DNA of 64,000 nt, taken from DASUPK01 sp963782345 (GTDB taxonomy: Bacteria > Actinomycetota > Thermoleophilia > Solirubrobacterales > 70-9). The stretch is taken from the NCBI GenBank assembly GCA_963782345.1, contig CAWAJF010000003.1, forward strand, positions 124,001 through 188,000. The letters are read 5' to 3'. The position numbers and the translations under genes are program-made. A model generated the notes under the pieces. It was not told where the DNA came from and made no database searches. It was given only the letters and a program-made list of their open reading frames with translations. Positions within the stretch are counted from its first letter, which is position 1. Each line of letters opens with the position of its first letter. Positions 42,176 through 50,223 of the stretch are shown piece by piece.

Positions 42176-42734
42176 TTCGCTCCAGGAGGAGCCCGAGGAT
42201 CCGGGCGGTCGCTCCCCAGATCAGGCTGTCCGCGATCAGGTAGGTGTCGGTCTTGATCGGGACGCCTCGGCGGACCAGGCGCCGCTTCGCGTACGCGGCG
42301 ACCAGATCATCCACGGACGCGACCAGGACGCTCTCGACCTCTGACGGGTTCGGCTCGAAGCGCATTCCTTCCTCGATCAGCCCGACGAACGGGTGGACCT
42401 TGTAGTTGGTGACGAAGGTGCCGATCGGGGGCAACGCGCCGACGACCTCGACTCGGTCGCGCGAGAGACCGATCTCCTCCTCGGCCTCGCGAAGGGCCGT
42501 GTCGAGCAGCTCCTCGCCCTCGTCGCGCCGGCCGCCGGGGAAGGAGATCTCCCCGGCGTGGCGCTTCAGGTCGGAGCGGCGCTCGGTGAAGACGAGGCCG
42601 GGGCGCTCGGGCCAGCCGTGCATCGGGACCAGGACCGCAGCCTCGGTCCGCCCGTGGGCGTCGAGCTGCTCGGCGTCGGCCGGCTTCAGCAGCAGCGAGC
42701 TCAAATCAGATGATGACTTGGACGGTTCCGCCAT
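42165..42734 (-). CDS. Nudix hydrolase, CoA pyrophosphatase type
   Basis: 189 residues from ATG 42734. Nudix box 'GGRRDEGEELLDTALREAEEEIGL' (Gx5Ex7REUxEExGU; residues about 72-95) and the preceding 'HAGEISFPGG' are the NuCoA family pattern (NudL/YeaB). It cleaves CoA and acyl-CoA pyrophosphate bonds to 3',5'-ADP and phosphopantetheine. It overlaps the SDR gene's stop by 29 bp and is the last gene of the four-gene minus-strand block. Confidence 0.88.
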   Translation of the reverse strand: MAEPSKSSSDLSSLLLKPADAEQLDAHGRTEAAVLVPMHGWPERPGLVFTERRSDLKRHAGEISFPGGRRDEGEELLDTALREAEEEIGLSRDRVEVVGALPPIGTFVTNYKVHPFVGLIEEGMRFEPNPSEVESVLVASVDDLVAAYAKRRLVRRGVPIKTDTYLIADSLIWGATARILGLLLERIRP

Positions 42735-43518
42735 CGACGCTCCAGGCCGCGCCGGAGGTGTAGGAGGCCTGCTCCGAGCACAGGAAGACGATCGCGCCCG
42801 CGATCTCGTCGGGCTCGGCGAGCCGGCCGATCGGCCTCTTCGACCCCGCGGCGTCGAGCGCCTCGTCACGGCTGGAGTGTCCGGCGAGCTCCTTCGACTG
42901 GTCGAGCAGCCCGCCCTCGTCCATCCAGAGCCCGGATTTGACGGGGCCGGGGCAGATCGCGTTGACCAGAACTCCGTGCGGCGCGTAGCGGTCCGCGAAG
43001 AGCCGGGAGAGGGAGAGCTCGGCCGCTTTGGCGACGGAGTACTCGGCCATCGCCGCGGAGGGGCGCTTGCCGGCGGTGCTGGAGACGTTCACGATCCGGC
43101 CCCAGCCACGCTCCCGCATCGCCGGGGCGGCGGCCCGCATCAGCCTCATCGGCGCCATCACGTTCAGCTCCCAGGCCGCATACCAGTCCTCGTCGGGGAT
43201 GTCGTCGAGGTCGCGCCATTGCGCCGTGCCGGCGTTGTTGACCAGCACGTCGAGCTGGCCGAGGCGCTCGTCGGCCTCACGCTTGATCAGGACGGCCGAC
43301 TCGGCATCGGTGACGTCGGCGACCAGCGACTCGGCCCGCCCGCCGGCCTCCTGGCCGGCCGCGGCGCAATCGTCGGCGGCGTCCAGCAGGGCGTCCTCGG
43401 ACAGGGCGACCAGGAGCACGTCGGCGCCCTCGGCGCAGAGCATGCGCGCGGTGGCGCGGCCGATCCCGCGGCTGGCGCCGGTGACCACGCAGGCGCGGCC
43501 CTTGAGCCCGAGGTTCAC
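42706..43518 (-). CDS. Short-chain dehydrogenase/reductase
   Basis: 270 residues from GTG 43518. Cofactor motif 'VTGASRGIGRA', 'NNAG' after strand 4, catalytic Ser in 'IVNVSSTAGK', and YxxxK in 'YSVAKAAEL'. C-terminal 'GGTVQVII' fits classical SDRs. A 3-oxoacyl-ACP reductase-like activity is possible but the substrate is unknown. It is three bases from the OsmC gene and overlaps the Nudix gene. Confidence 0.9.
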   Translation of the reverse strand: MNLGLKGRACVVTGASRGIGRATARMLCAEGADVLLVALSEDALLDAADDCAAAGQEAGGRAESLVADVTDAESAVLIKREADERLGQLDVLVNNAGTAQWRDLDDIPDEDWYAAWELNVMAPMRLMRAAAPAMRERGWGRIVNVSSTAGKRPSAAMAEYSVAKAAELSLSRLFADRYAPHGVLVNAICPGPVKSGLWMDEGGLLDQSKELAGHSSRDEALDAAGSKRPIGRLAEPDEIAGAIVFLCSEQASYTSGAAWSVDGGTVQVII

Positions 43519-43520
43519 GA

Positions 43521-43928
43521 CTAGGCCTCGGTCAGCTCGAGCGAGTCGTTGATCTCGACGTCGTCCGCCGCGAGGGCCTTGTGCACCGGGCACTTGCCCG
43601 CGATCACCAGGATCCGCTTGCGCTGCTCGTCGTCGAGGTCGGTCGGAACCTTGATCTTGACCTCGAACCTGGCCGGCGCGTCGCCGGTCGGCGCAGTGAA
43701 GTCGACCGCGACCTCGACATCGCCCAGGTCCCATCCCTTCCGGTCGGCGTACATCTCGATCGTGATCGCGGCGCAGCTCGCCAGGGACGCGGCGAGCAGC
43801 TCGGTGGGCTTCGGGCCCTGGTCGCCACCGCCCCGGTCCTCGGGCTCGTCGGCGATCAGGTGATGCTCGCGGATCTCGATCTCGTGCTCGTATCCCTTCC
43901 TGCGCCGGACGACCACGCTCTCCGGCAT
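43521..43928 (-). CDS. OsmC-family peroxiredoxin-like protein
   Basis: 135 residues. The two redox cysteines of the OsmC/Ohr superfamily are visible in 'AASLASCAAITIEMYADRKG' and 'AGKCPVHKAL', with 'PTELLAASLASC' preceding the first. It probably reduces organic hydroperoxides with a dithiol donor. Its ATG overlaps the stop of the adenosyltransferase gene (TGATG). Confidence 0.88.
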   Translation of the reverse strand: MPESVVVRRRKGYEHEIEIREHHLIADEPEDRGGGDQGPKPTELLAASLASCAAITIEMYADRKGWDLGDVEVAVDFTAPTGDAPARFEVKIKVPTDLDDEQRKRILVIAGKCPVHKALAADDVEINDSLELTEA

Positions 43929-44497
43929 CAGCTCTTCTCCCGGCCTTCGAACATCTGCGGGTTGGGCTCGTCGGCGAATCGGGCGAGGGCGAAGGCGAGG
44001 TCGGAGGCGCGGTTGAGGTATCGGAGAACGGCATCCGAGGCGAGCCCTTCGGACTCGCGGAGCTCGACGAGGCGCCGCTCGGCGCGGCGGATCGCCGAGC
44101 GGGCCACATCCAGTGCCGCGGAGAGCTCGGTGCCGCCGGGAATGACGAAATGCGGGGGCAGGTCGACCTGGTTCATGTACCGGTCGATGTCCACCTCGAG
44201 GGCCTCGACCATCGCGTCGGTGATCCGGCTGATCCCGTCCTGGAGGCGGTCGGCGGCCTCGGGCGAGGTGGCCAGCTCGGCTCCGGCGACGAACAGGTCC
44301 TGCTGCAGGGAGAGGATGGTCGCGTGGAGGTCGGCCCGGTTGTCGGCCTTGCAGAGCGCGCGGGCGACGCCGAGCGCGGAATTGGCCTCGTCGATCGAGC
44401 CGTACGCCTCGGTTCGCGGGTTGGTCTTCGGCACGCGCCCGCCATACCAGAGGGACGTCGTGCCGTCGTCGCCCTTCTTCGTATAGATCTTGACCAT
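43928..44497 (-). CDS. PduO-type cob(I)alamin adenosyltransferase
   Basis: 189 residues. N-terminal ATP-binding 'YTKKGDDGTTSLWYGG' and C-terminal 'RRAERRLVEL...LNRASDLAFALAR' (read in parts) are signature segments. It makes adenosylcobalamin from cob(I)alamin and ATP, for B12-dependent enzymes such as methylmalonyl-CoA mutase, none of which is in the window. First gene of the block with OsmC, SDR and Nudix; divergent from the VOC gene by 27 bp. Confidence 0.93.
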   Translation of the reverse strand: MVKIYTKKGDDGTTSLWYGGRVPKTNPRTEAYGSIDEANSALGVARALCKADNRADLHATILSLQQDLFVAGAELATSPEAADRLQDGISRITDAMVEALEVDIDRYMNQVDLPPHFVIPGGTELSAALDVARSAIRRAERRLVELRESEGLASDAVLRYLNRASDLAFALARFADEPNPQMFEGREKS

Positions 44498-44524
44498 GAG
44501 ACGACGATATCCAAGGAGGCCAGG

Positions 44525-44878
44525 ATGACGGTGAATGTGCTGTTCGCGGGCATCGCGGTCGCCGATCTGGAAGCGGCGGTCGAGTGGTACGAGCGGCTCC
44601 TCGGCGGTCCCCCAGACATGAGCCCGAACGAGACCGAACGGGCCTGGAGGCTGACCGACGAAGCCTGGATCTACGTCGTCGCCGATGCGGAGCGCGCCGG
44701 CAAGGGACTGTTCACCGTGATGGTCGATGACCTGGCTGACCGCCTGGAGGGGATGCGCAACCGTGGCATCAATGTGGGTGACGTGGAAACACTCCGGCCT
44801 GGTACGCGCAAGGCGGTGATCTCCGATCCGGAGGGGAACCAGGTCGGCTTCGGCGAGGCGGTCAGTCCAGCGGGTTGA
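44525..44878 (+). CDS. VOC/glyoxalase-fold protein
   Basis: 117 residues from ATG 44525, with AAGGAGG about five bases upstream. Single VOC domain: 'AGIAVADLEAAVEWYERLLGG', then 'ISDPEGNQVGFGEA' at the end with the usual Glu. Metal ligands are partly changed (no His at the first position), so it may bind a ligand rather than catalyse. It overlaps the convergent DUF1015 gene by 17 bp. Confidence 0.82.
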   Translation: MTVNVLFAGIAVADLEAAVEWYERLLGGPPDMSPNETERAWRLTDEAWIYVVADAERAGKGLFTVMVDDLADRLEGMRNRGINVGDVETLRPGTRKAVISDPEGNQVGFGEAVSPAG

Positions 44879-46118
44879 ACACGATCCCTGTGAGGAGCTT
44901 GGGGAAGAAGTAGGTGGACTTCGGGGGCATCGTCTCGCCCGCGGCGGCGACGGCGCGGACCTGGTCGACGGGCGTGGGGCGGAGCAGGAAGGCGGCCTGG
45001 TAGTCGCCGGCGCCGAGCTTCGCGACGGCCTCGCCGATGTTCGGCGTGTACCCGATGCCGCGCTTGGCGGCGATGTCGTCGGTGCTCATGCCGAGGATTC
45101 CCTTGAGCACGAGCTCCTCGAGGATCGCGGCGTCGAGGGTCCGATAGGCCTCGCTGCGGCCCGCGAGGGCTTCGTCGAGCCGCGCGGTGTCCCCTAGGCG
45201 CAGCCTGAAGCTGCGCTCGAAGTGCGAGTCCATGTAGCCGAACACTCCGACACCCTTCTCGCCGCTCGGATCGAGGTCGTTGGTGGGGACCTGCTCGACG
45301 TCGAAGATCTCCTTCAGACCGTTGCCGAGCGCTTCCTGTCTCGCCGCGTCGTCCGCGAGCCCGGAGCTCAGCCTGTGCGTCGGAAAGACCGTGAGGCCGG
45401 GATCCTCGAGCGAGACCAGGGCCATCAGGACGTAATCGGCGGGGCCGCCGGGACCGACCTCCCGCTGGTAGGCGAGCGAGGTCTCGTAGCGATGGTGGCC
45501 GTCGGCGATCAGCAGCTCGGCGGGCTCGAGCTCGGCCGCGATCGCCTGGTGGACGGCGGGATCGCCGATTCGCCAGACGCGATGAGTGGTGCCATCGGCA
45601 TCGGTGACCTCGCCCCAGGGGCTGCCGTCGAGGGCCGGCTCGAGGTGCTGCCAGGCGTTGCCGGGGTGGAGGGCGAAGATGGGGGAGAGGTTGTGGCGGG
45701 TGGCGCGCGTGAGGCGCAGGCGATCCTCCTTCGGCCCGGGCTGGGTGCGCTCGTGGGGCCGGATCCCCTCGCCGTAGGGCGCCAGCTTCATGCGGGCGAG
45801 AAAGCCGCGGCGCGTGAGCCGCGATCCGCCGGGCGCGTCGTAGTCCTGCTCCAGCGCCCAGATCTGGGGCTGATCGTCGCGCGTCAGCGCGCCGTCGGCA
45901 GTCCACTCGCCGAGCAGCTTCGCGGCGTGCTCGTAGGGATCGCCGCCGCCCGGGTCTCGCGGCAGGTCGAGCTCGACGACGTTGTAGGGAGAGCGCCCGG
46001 CGAGCTCGGCGCGCTGCGCGTCGTCGATCACGTCATATGGAGGCGCGACGACGTCGGCGAGCGATCCGACCTTGGCGAGGTCGTAGTGGAGCGCCTGAAT
46101 TGGACTGACCTCGGCCAC
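44862..46118 (-). CDS. DUF1015-family protein
   Basis: 418 residues. Characteristic segments: 'VVAPPYDVIDDAQRAEL' near residue 23, 'YNVVELDLPRD', 'RPHERTQPGPKEDRLRL' and 'LLIADGHHRYETSLAY'. This matches the DUF1015 family found beside serine/glycine metabolism genes in many bacteria. The His-rich 'DGHHRYE' resembles ParB/SerK-like nucleotide-using folds, so kinase-type activity is conceivable. Single gene; function not established. Confidence 0.85.
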   Translation of the reverse strand: MAEVSPIQALHYDLAKVGSLADVVAPPYDVIDDAQRAELAGRSPYNVVELDLPRDPGGGDPYEHAAKLLGEWTADGALTRDDQPQIWALEQDYDAPGGSRLTRRGFLARMKLAPYGEGIRPHERTQPGPKEDRLRLTRATRHNLSPIFALHPGNAWQHLEPALDGSPWGEVTDADGTTHRVWRIGDPAVHQAIAAELEPAELLIADGHHRYETSLAYQREVGPGGPADYVLMALVSLEDPGLTVFPTHRLSSGLADDAARQEALGNGLKEIFDVEQVPTNDLDPSGEKGVGVFGYMDSHFERSFRLRLGDTARLDEALAGRSEAYRTLDAAILEELVLKGILGMSTDDIAAKRGIGYTPNIGEAVAKLGAGDYQAAFLLRPTPVDQVRAVAAAGETMPPKSTYFFPKLLTGIVFNPLD

Positions 46119-46207
46119 GGGCGCGGAACCCTAGCCAGCCACGTGGCGGCACACCCTCGTCACATTCCGCGCGCCAGGTGGCACACGTTCTCGATTCGAA
46201 TCGAGTC

Positions 46208-46870
46208 GTGACCTATCCGCCGTATATGAGGGAAAAGGCGCGCCAGCTTCGGCGCGACAAGGACTTGACCATTGACGAGATCGCGGAGCGGCTGGCGGTT
46301 TCGAGAACCACGGTGTATTTCTGGGTCGGCGATATGCCGAGGCCGAAACGCTGTCTCGCTCGGAAGAGGGTCGGACACGCCCTGGGCAACGCTGCAATGC
46401 AGAAGAAGTACCAGCGTCTGCGTGATGAAGCCCGTGAGCTCGGAAGGTGGGAATTCCCGCGGCTTGCGCGATGTCCGTCCTTCAGGGACTTTGTCTGCCT
46501 CTACATCGCCGAGGGATACAAGCGCTCCCGAAATACGGTCTCACTCGCCAATTCCGATGCCGCGGTGATCAAGCTCGCAGATACGTGGATTCGAGCTTTC
46601 GCTCGCAACCCGGTCCGGTACTCGGTTCAGCATCATGCGGATCAGCGGTTCGATGAGCTGGCTGACTACTGGGCAGTCGAGCTTGAGGTTCCGCCCGCGG
46701 CGATCGGATTTCAGAGGAAGTCGAACAGCAGCCAGCTGAAGTATCGGACCTGGCGCTCCAAGCACGGCGTCCTTACGGTCAGAACGGGCGACACGCTCCT
46801 CAGGGCCCGGCTGCAAGGGTGGATTGATCGGATTCAGCAAGCCTGGCTAGACTCGCCACACGGGGCGTAG
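46208..46870 (+). CDS. HTH protein with LAGLIDADG-like C-terminal region, running into tRNA-Pro
   Basis: 220 residues from GTG 46208; 46178 and ATG 46226 are alternative starts. Helix-turn-helix at about 15-45 ('LTIDEIAERLAVSRTTVYFWVGDMP'). The second part has 'FVCLYIAEGYKRSRNTVSLANSD', close to the LAGLIDADG-type opening of homing-endonuclease/WhiA folds. The TAG stop at 46868-46870 lies within the tRNA-Pro acceptor stem, so the last ten bases are shared. G+C is visibly lower than in neighbours (about 60% in the line sampled), suggesting transfer. I infer a DNA-binding protein, possibly of mobile origin. Confidence 0.7.
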   Translation: MTYPPYMREKARQLRRDKDLTIDEIAERLAVSRTTVYFWVGDMPRPKRCLARKRVGHALGNAAMQKKYQRLRDEARELGRWEFPRLARCPSFRDFVCLYIAEGYKRSRNTVSLANSDAAVIKLADTWIRAFARNPVRYSVQHHADQRFDELADYWAVELEVPPAAIGFQRKSNSSQLKYRTWRSKHGVLTVRTGDTLLRARLQGWIDRIQQAWLDSPHGA

Positions 46871-46934
46871 CGAAGCCTGGTATCGCGCACGGTCTGGGTC
46901 CGTGAGGTCCCCGGTTCGAATCCGGGCGCCCCGA
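46861..46934 (+). tRNA. tRNA-Pro (anticodon TGG)
   Basis: Acceptor arms CGGGGCG and CGCCCCG pair perfectly; D stem GCGA/TCGC; anticodon stem CACGG/CCGTG with loop TCTGGGT (anticodon TGG); T arm CCCGG TTCGAAT CCGGG. No CCA is encoded. The 5' ten bases overlap the end of the HTH gene. Confidence 0.93.
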
Positions 46935-46954
46935 CTTTCGTCGCGTCCCGCGCG

Positions 46955-47670
46955 ATGCTTAGGGGAGGAAGAGGGTCGCGCTCGCAGGCGCTTTGGCGAT
47001 CGTCGCGCTCGCGGGCTTCAGCTCGATCGCGCTGGCGGACGACAGCCAGATCCGGATCAGCGAGGTCTACCTCGATGGGTCCGCGTCCCATGGCGACTTC
47101 GTGGAACTGCAGATGTTGGCCGATGGGCAGACGATCCCCGCTAACGCGGCGATCCGGATGTGCAACGCGACCGCGTCAGGCTGCATCAACTTCTTGTTTC
47201 CCGCAAGCAGCCTGGCCGCATCCACGAGCCAGCGCACAATCTTGTTTGGCTGCGGCGACAACCCCAACACCGACTTCGGCATTCCGGCGGCCACCTCACC
47301 GCCGAATCTCAACAGCTTTCCGCTCGCCGGGGGGCACGCCTGTTACATGGAGTCAGTCGCGCCGAACATCCCGATCGACTGCGTGAGTTGAGGTAACTCG
47401 ACGGGGACCGCGCCGTCGGTAGGTAGCCCCGCACCGGCGCTGAACGCGGGCCAGTCCCTCACGCGCACCGAAGCGCGCGGCTGCTCGACGCTGATGGAGG
47501 CGATCGACGACAGCGACAACAGCGCCGCCGATTTCTCGCTTGCGACCCCCTCGCCGCGCAACAACCTCACGACACCGACCGAGCACGCCTGTCCGCCGCC
47601 CGCCGCGTCGGCCCCCACGCCGCCCGCGTCCCAGAAAAAGAAGAAGCGCAAGAAGAAAAAGAAGAAGTAG
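46955..47670 (+). pseudogene. Decayed exported protein with poly-lysine tail
   Basis: One reading frame (phase of 46993) encodes a signal-like 'ALAIVALAGFSSIALADD', then 'QIRISEVYLDGSASHGDFVEL', a lamin-tail-like beta domain with paired Cys, and after TGA (47389-47391) continues in frame through 'GNSTGTAPSV' to 'PPASQKKKKRKKKKKK' and TAG at 47670. The TGA replaces what I infer was TGG (Trp before 'GN'). The ATG at 46955 is one frame off from the signal peptide, so a one-base indel near its start is also inferred. Both lesions suggest a pseudogene, unless stop readthrough occurs. It lies right after tRNA-Pro. Confidence 0.75.
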
Positions 47671-47674
47671 CGCG

Positions 47675-48649
47675 CTAGAGCACTCCCTCGGCGCGCAGCC
47701 ACTCCTCCGTCTTCTCCATCCCGGCATCGAGGTCGTGGGCGGGCTCATACCCGAGCGACTCGCGGGCCCGCTCGATCGAGTAGCTGCCGCGGCGGTTGAA
47801 GTAGTCGATCGCGGCCGGGGTCGCCTCGCTGCGGCGGCCGCGTACCTTCGCCGCGAGGTCCATCGCCCGCGCGACCTCACGCACCACCCGGGTCGGCGCC
47901 GTCCGGGGTCCGTCGATCCCGAGCATCCGGCAGTAGTGCCCGAAGAACTCCCCGATCGTCGGCGTCTCCGCGCCGGTCAGGATGAAGACACGGCCCTCGG
48001 CCGCGGGGGTGGTTGCGGCGCGGACGATCCCGTCGACCAGATCGTCGACGTAGACCGGGCTGTGCACGCCGCGGCCGCCGTCGGGAAGGATGAGCTGCTT
48101 CGCCTTCAGCAGCCGCACCGGCTCGGTCGTCCAGGGCCGGGAGCCCGGCCCGTAGACGTCGCCGGGGCGGACGATCGTGCACGGGATCTCCCCCTCGGAG
48201 TGGGCCTCCAGCACCACCTGCTCGCTGGCGATCTTCGTGTCCACGTAGTGCACGCCGTTGGGCCTGACGGGGGTGCGCTCGTTGACCTCGCCCTCGAAGT
48301 TGAAGCCGTGCACGACGATCGAGGACAGGTGCACGAACCGCTTCGCCCCGCCCGCGATCGCCGCGTCGAGCACGTGCCTCGCCGCCGCCACGTTCGTCTC
48401 CCAGTAGCCCTCGCGAGAGCTGTACATCCCGACCACGGCGGCGGTGTGCACCACCAGGTCACATCCCTCGGCGTGGCTCTGCCAATCGCCGGGCGCCGTC
48501 AGATCGGCGCGCCGGTGGGTCTCGTCACCGGTCTCGATCAGGTCCACGCCGCGGACCTCGCTCCCGAGCGCGCGGAACCGCTCGACCAGCGCCCGCCCGA
48601 TGAAGCCGGCGGCCCCGGTGACGAGGACCCGCTTCGGCGGGTCAGCCAC
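47675..48649 (-). CDS. NAD-dependent epimerase/dehydratase (extended SDR)
   Basis: 324 residues from GTG 48649, overlapping the acetolactate decarboxylase gene by eight bases. 'VLVTGAAGFIGRALVERF' is the NAD motif, catalytic Ser in 'LSSIVVHG', and Y-x3-K in 'HYVDTKIASEQVV'. The mid-region 'GDVYGPGSRPW' contacts the substrate. It is like 3-beta-hydroxysteroid dehydrogenase/nucleotide-sugar epimerases. The substrate is uncertain. Last gene of an operon with acetolactate decarboxylase and a sterol-desaturase-like hydroxylase. Confidence 0.85.
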   Translation of the reverse strand: MADPPKRVLVTGAAGFIGRALVERFRALGSEVRGVDLIETGDETHRRADLTAPGDWQSHAEGCDLVVHTAAVVGMYSSREGYWETNVAAARHVLDAAIAGGAKRFVHLSSIVVHGFNFEGEVNERTPVRPNGVHYVDTKIASEQVVLEAHSEGEIPCTIVRPGDVYGPGSRPWTTEPVRLLKAKQLILPDGGRGVHSPVYVDDLVDGIVRAATTPAAEGRVFILTGAETPTIGEFFGHYCRMLGIDGPRTAPTRVVREVARAMDLAAKVRGRRSEATPAAIDYFNRRGSYSIERARESLGYEPAHDLDAGMEKTEEWLRAEGVL

Positions 48650-49427
48650 CGTGCTCCACCGCGTCGATCGCGGCGCGGGTGCTCTCGGCGGCATCGGGGT
48701 CGGCAAGGTCGATCCCCGGAGGGAGCTCGACGTGGAGCTCGCCGGAGGGGTCGAGCTGGACGTGAGCCGTCTCGGAGCGGCAGTCGAGGACGTGGCCGCC
48801 GCGGGAGCGGTCCTCGGAGATGAAGTGGAGATGCCAGCCGGCCACCTCGATCCCATCGGCGTACTCGGGGAAGCGGAAGCCGAGCATGGTGCCGTCGACG
48901 CCGGTCAGCTCGAAGACCCGCTGCTCGCCCACCACCTCGGTCAGCGGCCGGTAGGGGGGCTCCTGGCGCGGCACCGACCGCGCCTTCACGAATTCGAAGC
49001 GGCCGTCGATGCGAACCGCGCAGGAGGCGGTGTCGGCTGGGATCCTCCGGTCGATCTCGGCAAGCAGGCGGTCGTGGTCGAGCGAGCCCTCGAGCTCGAA
49101 GCCGATCGCGGGGTGGAACGGCACGACGACGGCGAACGGCGTGCGCTCGTCCGCCGCGACCTCGGTGACTTTGCCACCGACGTCGGCGCGGTAGAAGCGA
49201 CCGCCGAGGGCGATCATCTCGCCGTCCAGGTGGTTCAGCGTCCCCAGGCCGAGGTCGCCCCGCTCGGCGAGCTCCGCGAAGCTCACGTCGCCCTCGAAGG
49301 AGCCATCGAGCAGCGCACCGATCGTGGAGGCTTGGAAGAGGACATGAGGGTCGTGCTCCGCGTGCAGTTCGGCGCGGCGCATCGCCTCGACGTGCAGCGA
49401 GCGGATCCAGCGCTCGTCGAGGCTCAT
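48642..49427 (-). CDS. budA: Alpha-acetolactate decarboxylase
   Basis: 261 residues. The zinc site 'GWHLHFISEDRSRGGH' (H-x-H plus a third His) and 'LGTLNHLDGEMIALGGRFY' (in part) are diagnostic of acetolactate decarboxylase. It converts 2-acetolactate to acetoin with loss of CO2, diverting pyruvate from branched-chain amino acids. Its ATG overlaps the hydroxylase stop (ATGA). The combination with a membrane hydroxylase and an SDR is unusual, since normally it sits beside acetolactate synthase or butanediol dehydrogenase. Confidence 0.9.
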   Translation of the reverse strand: MSLDERWIRSLHVEAMRRAELHAEHDPHVLFQASTIGALLDGSFEGDVSFAELAERGDLGLGTLNHLDGEMIALGGRFYRADVGGKVTEVAADERTPFAVVVPFHPAIGFELEGSLDHDRLLAEIDRRIPADTASCAVRIDGRFEFVKARSVPRQEPPYRPLTEVVGEQRVFELTGVDGTMLGFRFPEYADGIEVAGWHLHFISEDRSRGGHVLDCRSETAHVQLDPSGELHVELPPGIDLADPDAAESTRAAIDAVEHGG

Positions 49428-50107
49428 CCGGCGGGGTCCAGGGTGCGGGCGGTCTTCGACTTCGGCACCTGACGCTGATCGGGGTTGGTGCCGAGGACGC
49501 GGTCGCTGAGGTTGTTGGTGATCCCGTGCCAGAAGTGCTCGTTCTTGAAGTGATGCAGGCGGTGGTTTCGCCAGATCGCCTTGTAGGCGCGCGTACGGGG
49601 CCGGTAGGCGGTGTGGATCAGGAAATGGGTCCACTCGTAGACGAAGACCATGCAGTAGCCGGCGATCGCCCCGCTCACCAGCGCGCCGATCGGGATCGGC
49701 CCGGCGAGCACCGTGACGATCGCCGCGACGAGCCCGATCGTTAGCGGGACCGCCACCAGCATCAGGAACGCCGCCTGCCACCAGTAGAGAAGGACCATGT
49801 CCAGGTCGTTGGGGTCGCCGTGGTGGGCTCGGTGAGCGCGCGCGGCGACCGTCTCGAGTTCGCGCCCGCGGAGCCTGATCGGCTTCGCATGCAGCAGGTA
49901 GACGTGGATCGCCCACTCCCCGAACGGGTAGATCGCGACGAGCGCGGCGACCGCGGCCGCGTCGCGCCAGGTGGGATCGCCGATCGTCGCTCGCAGCGCG
50001 AGGAGCACCACCACTCCGGCGCCGATCACCCAGGGCGACTCCTTGCGCAGGAACCCGCGCCGCGCCTGCCCGAGCGAGCTGACCTCTCCGGAGCGCATCT
50101 CGATCAC
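49424..50107 (-). CDS. Fatty-acid hydroxylase/sterol desaturase-superfamily membrane protein
   Basis: 227 residues from GTG 50107; ATG at 50098 possible. His clusters typical of membrane diiron hydroxylases: 'AIHVYLLHAKP', 'ARAHRAHHGD', 'THFLIHTAY', 'HRLHHFKNEHFWHG'. Four helices at about 27-42, 50-66, 108-130 and 135-155. It would hydroxylate a lipid (fatty acid, carotenoid or sterol-like) using O2. First gene of an operon with budA-like and epimerase genes. Confidence 0.82.
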   Translation of the reverse strand: MIEMRSGEVSSLGQARRGFLRKESPWVIGAGVVVLLALRATIGDPTWRDAAAVAALVAIYPFGEWAIHVYLLHAKPIRLRGRELETVAARAHRAHHGDPNDLDMVLLYWWQAAFLMLVAVPLTIGLVAAIVTVLAGPIPIGALVSGAIAGYCMVFVYEWTHFLIHTAYRPRTRAYKAIWRNHRLHHFKNEHFWHGITNNLSDRVLGTNPDQRQVPKSKTARTLDPAG

Positions 50108-50223
50108 GCAGCGTAGTCCGGCGCCGATGCCGGGGAGGAACCGCGACAGATCGCCCTGCGCCCAGGTACAGTGCCCGGCTACGCATTTTTAGGTAGACGC
50201 CAAACGGGAGAAATGGGGCGCGG

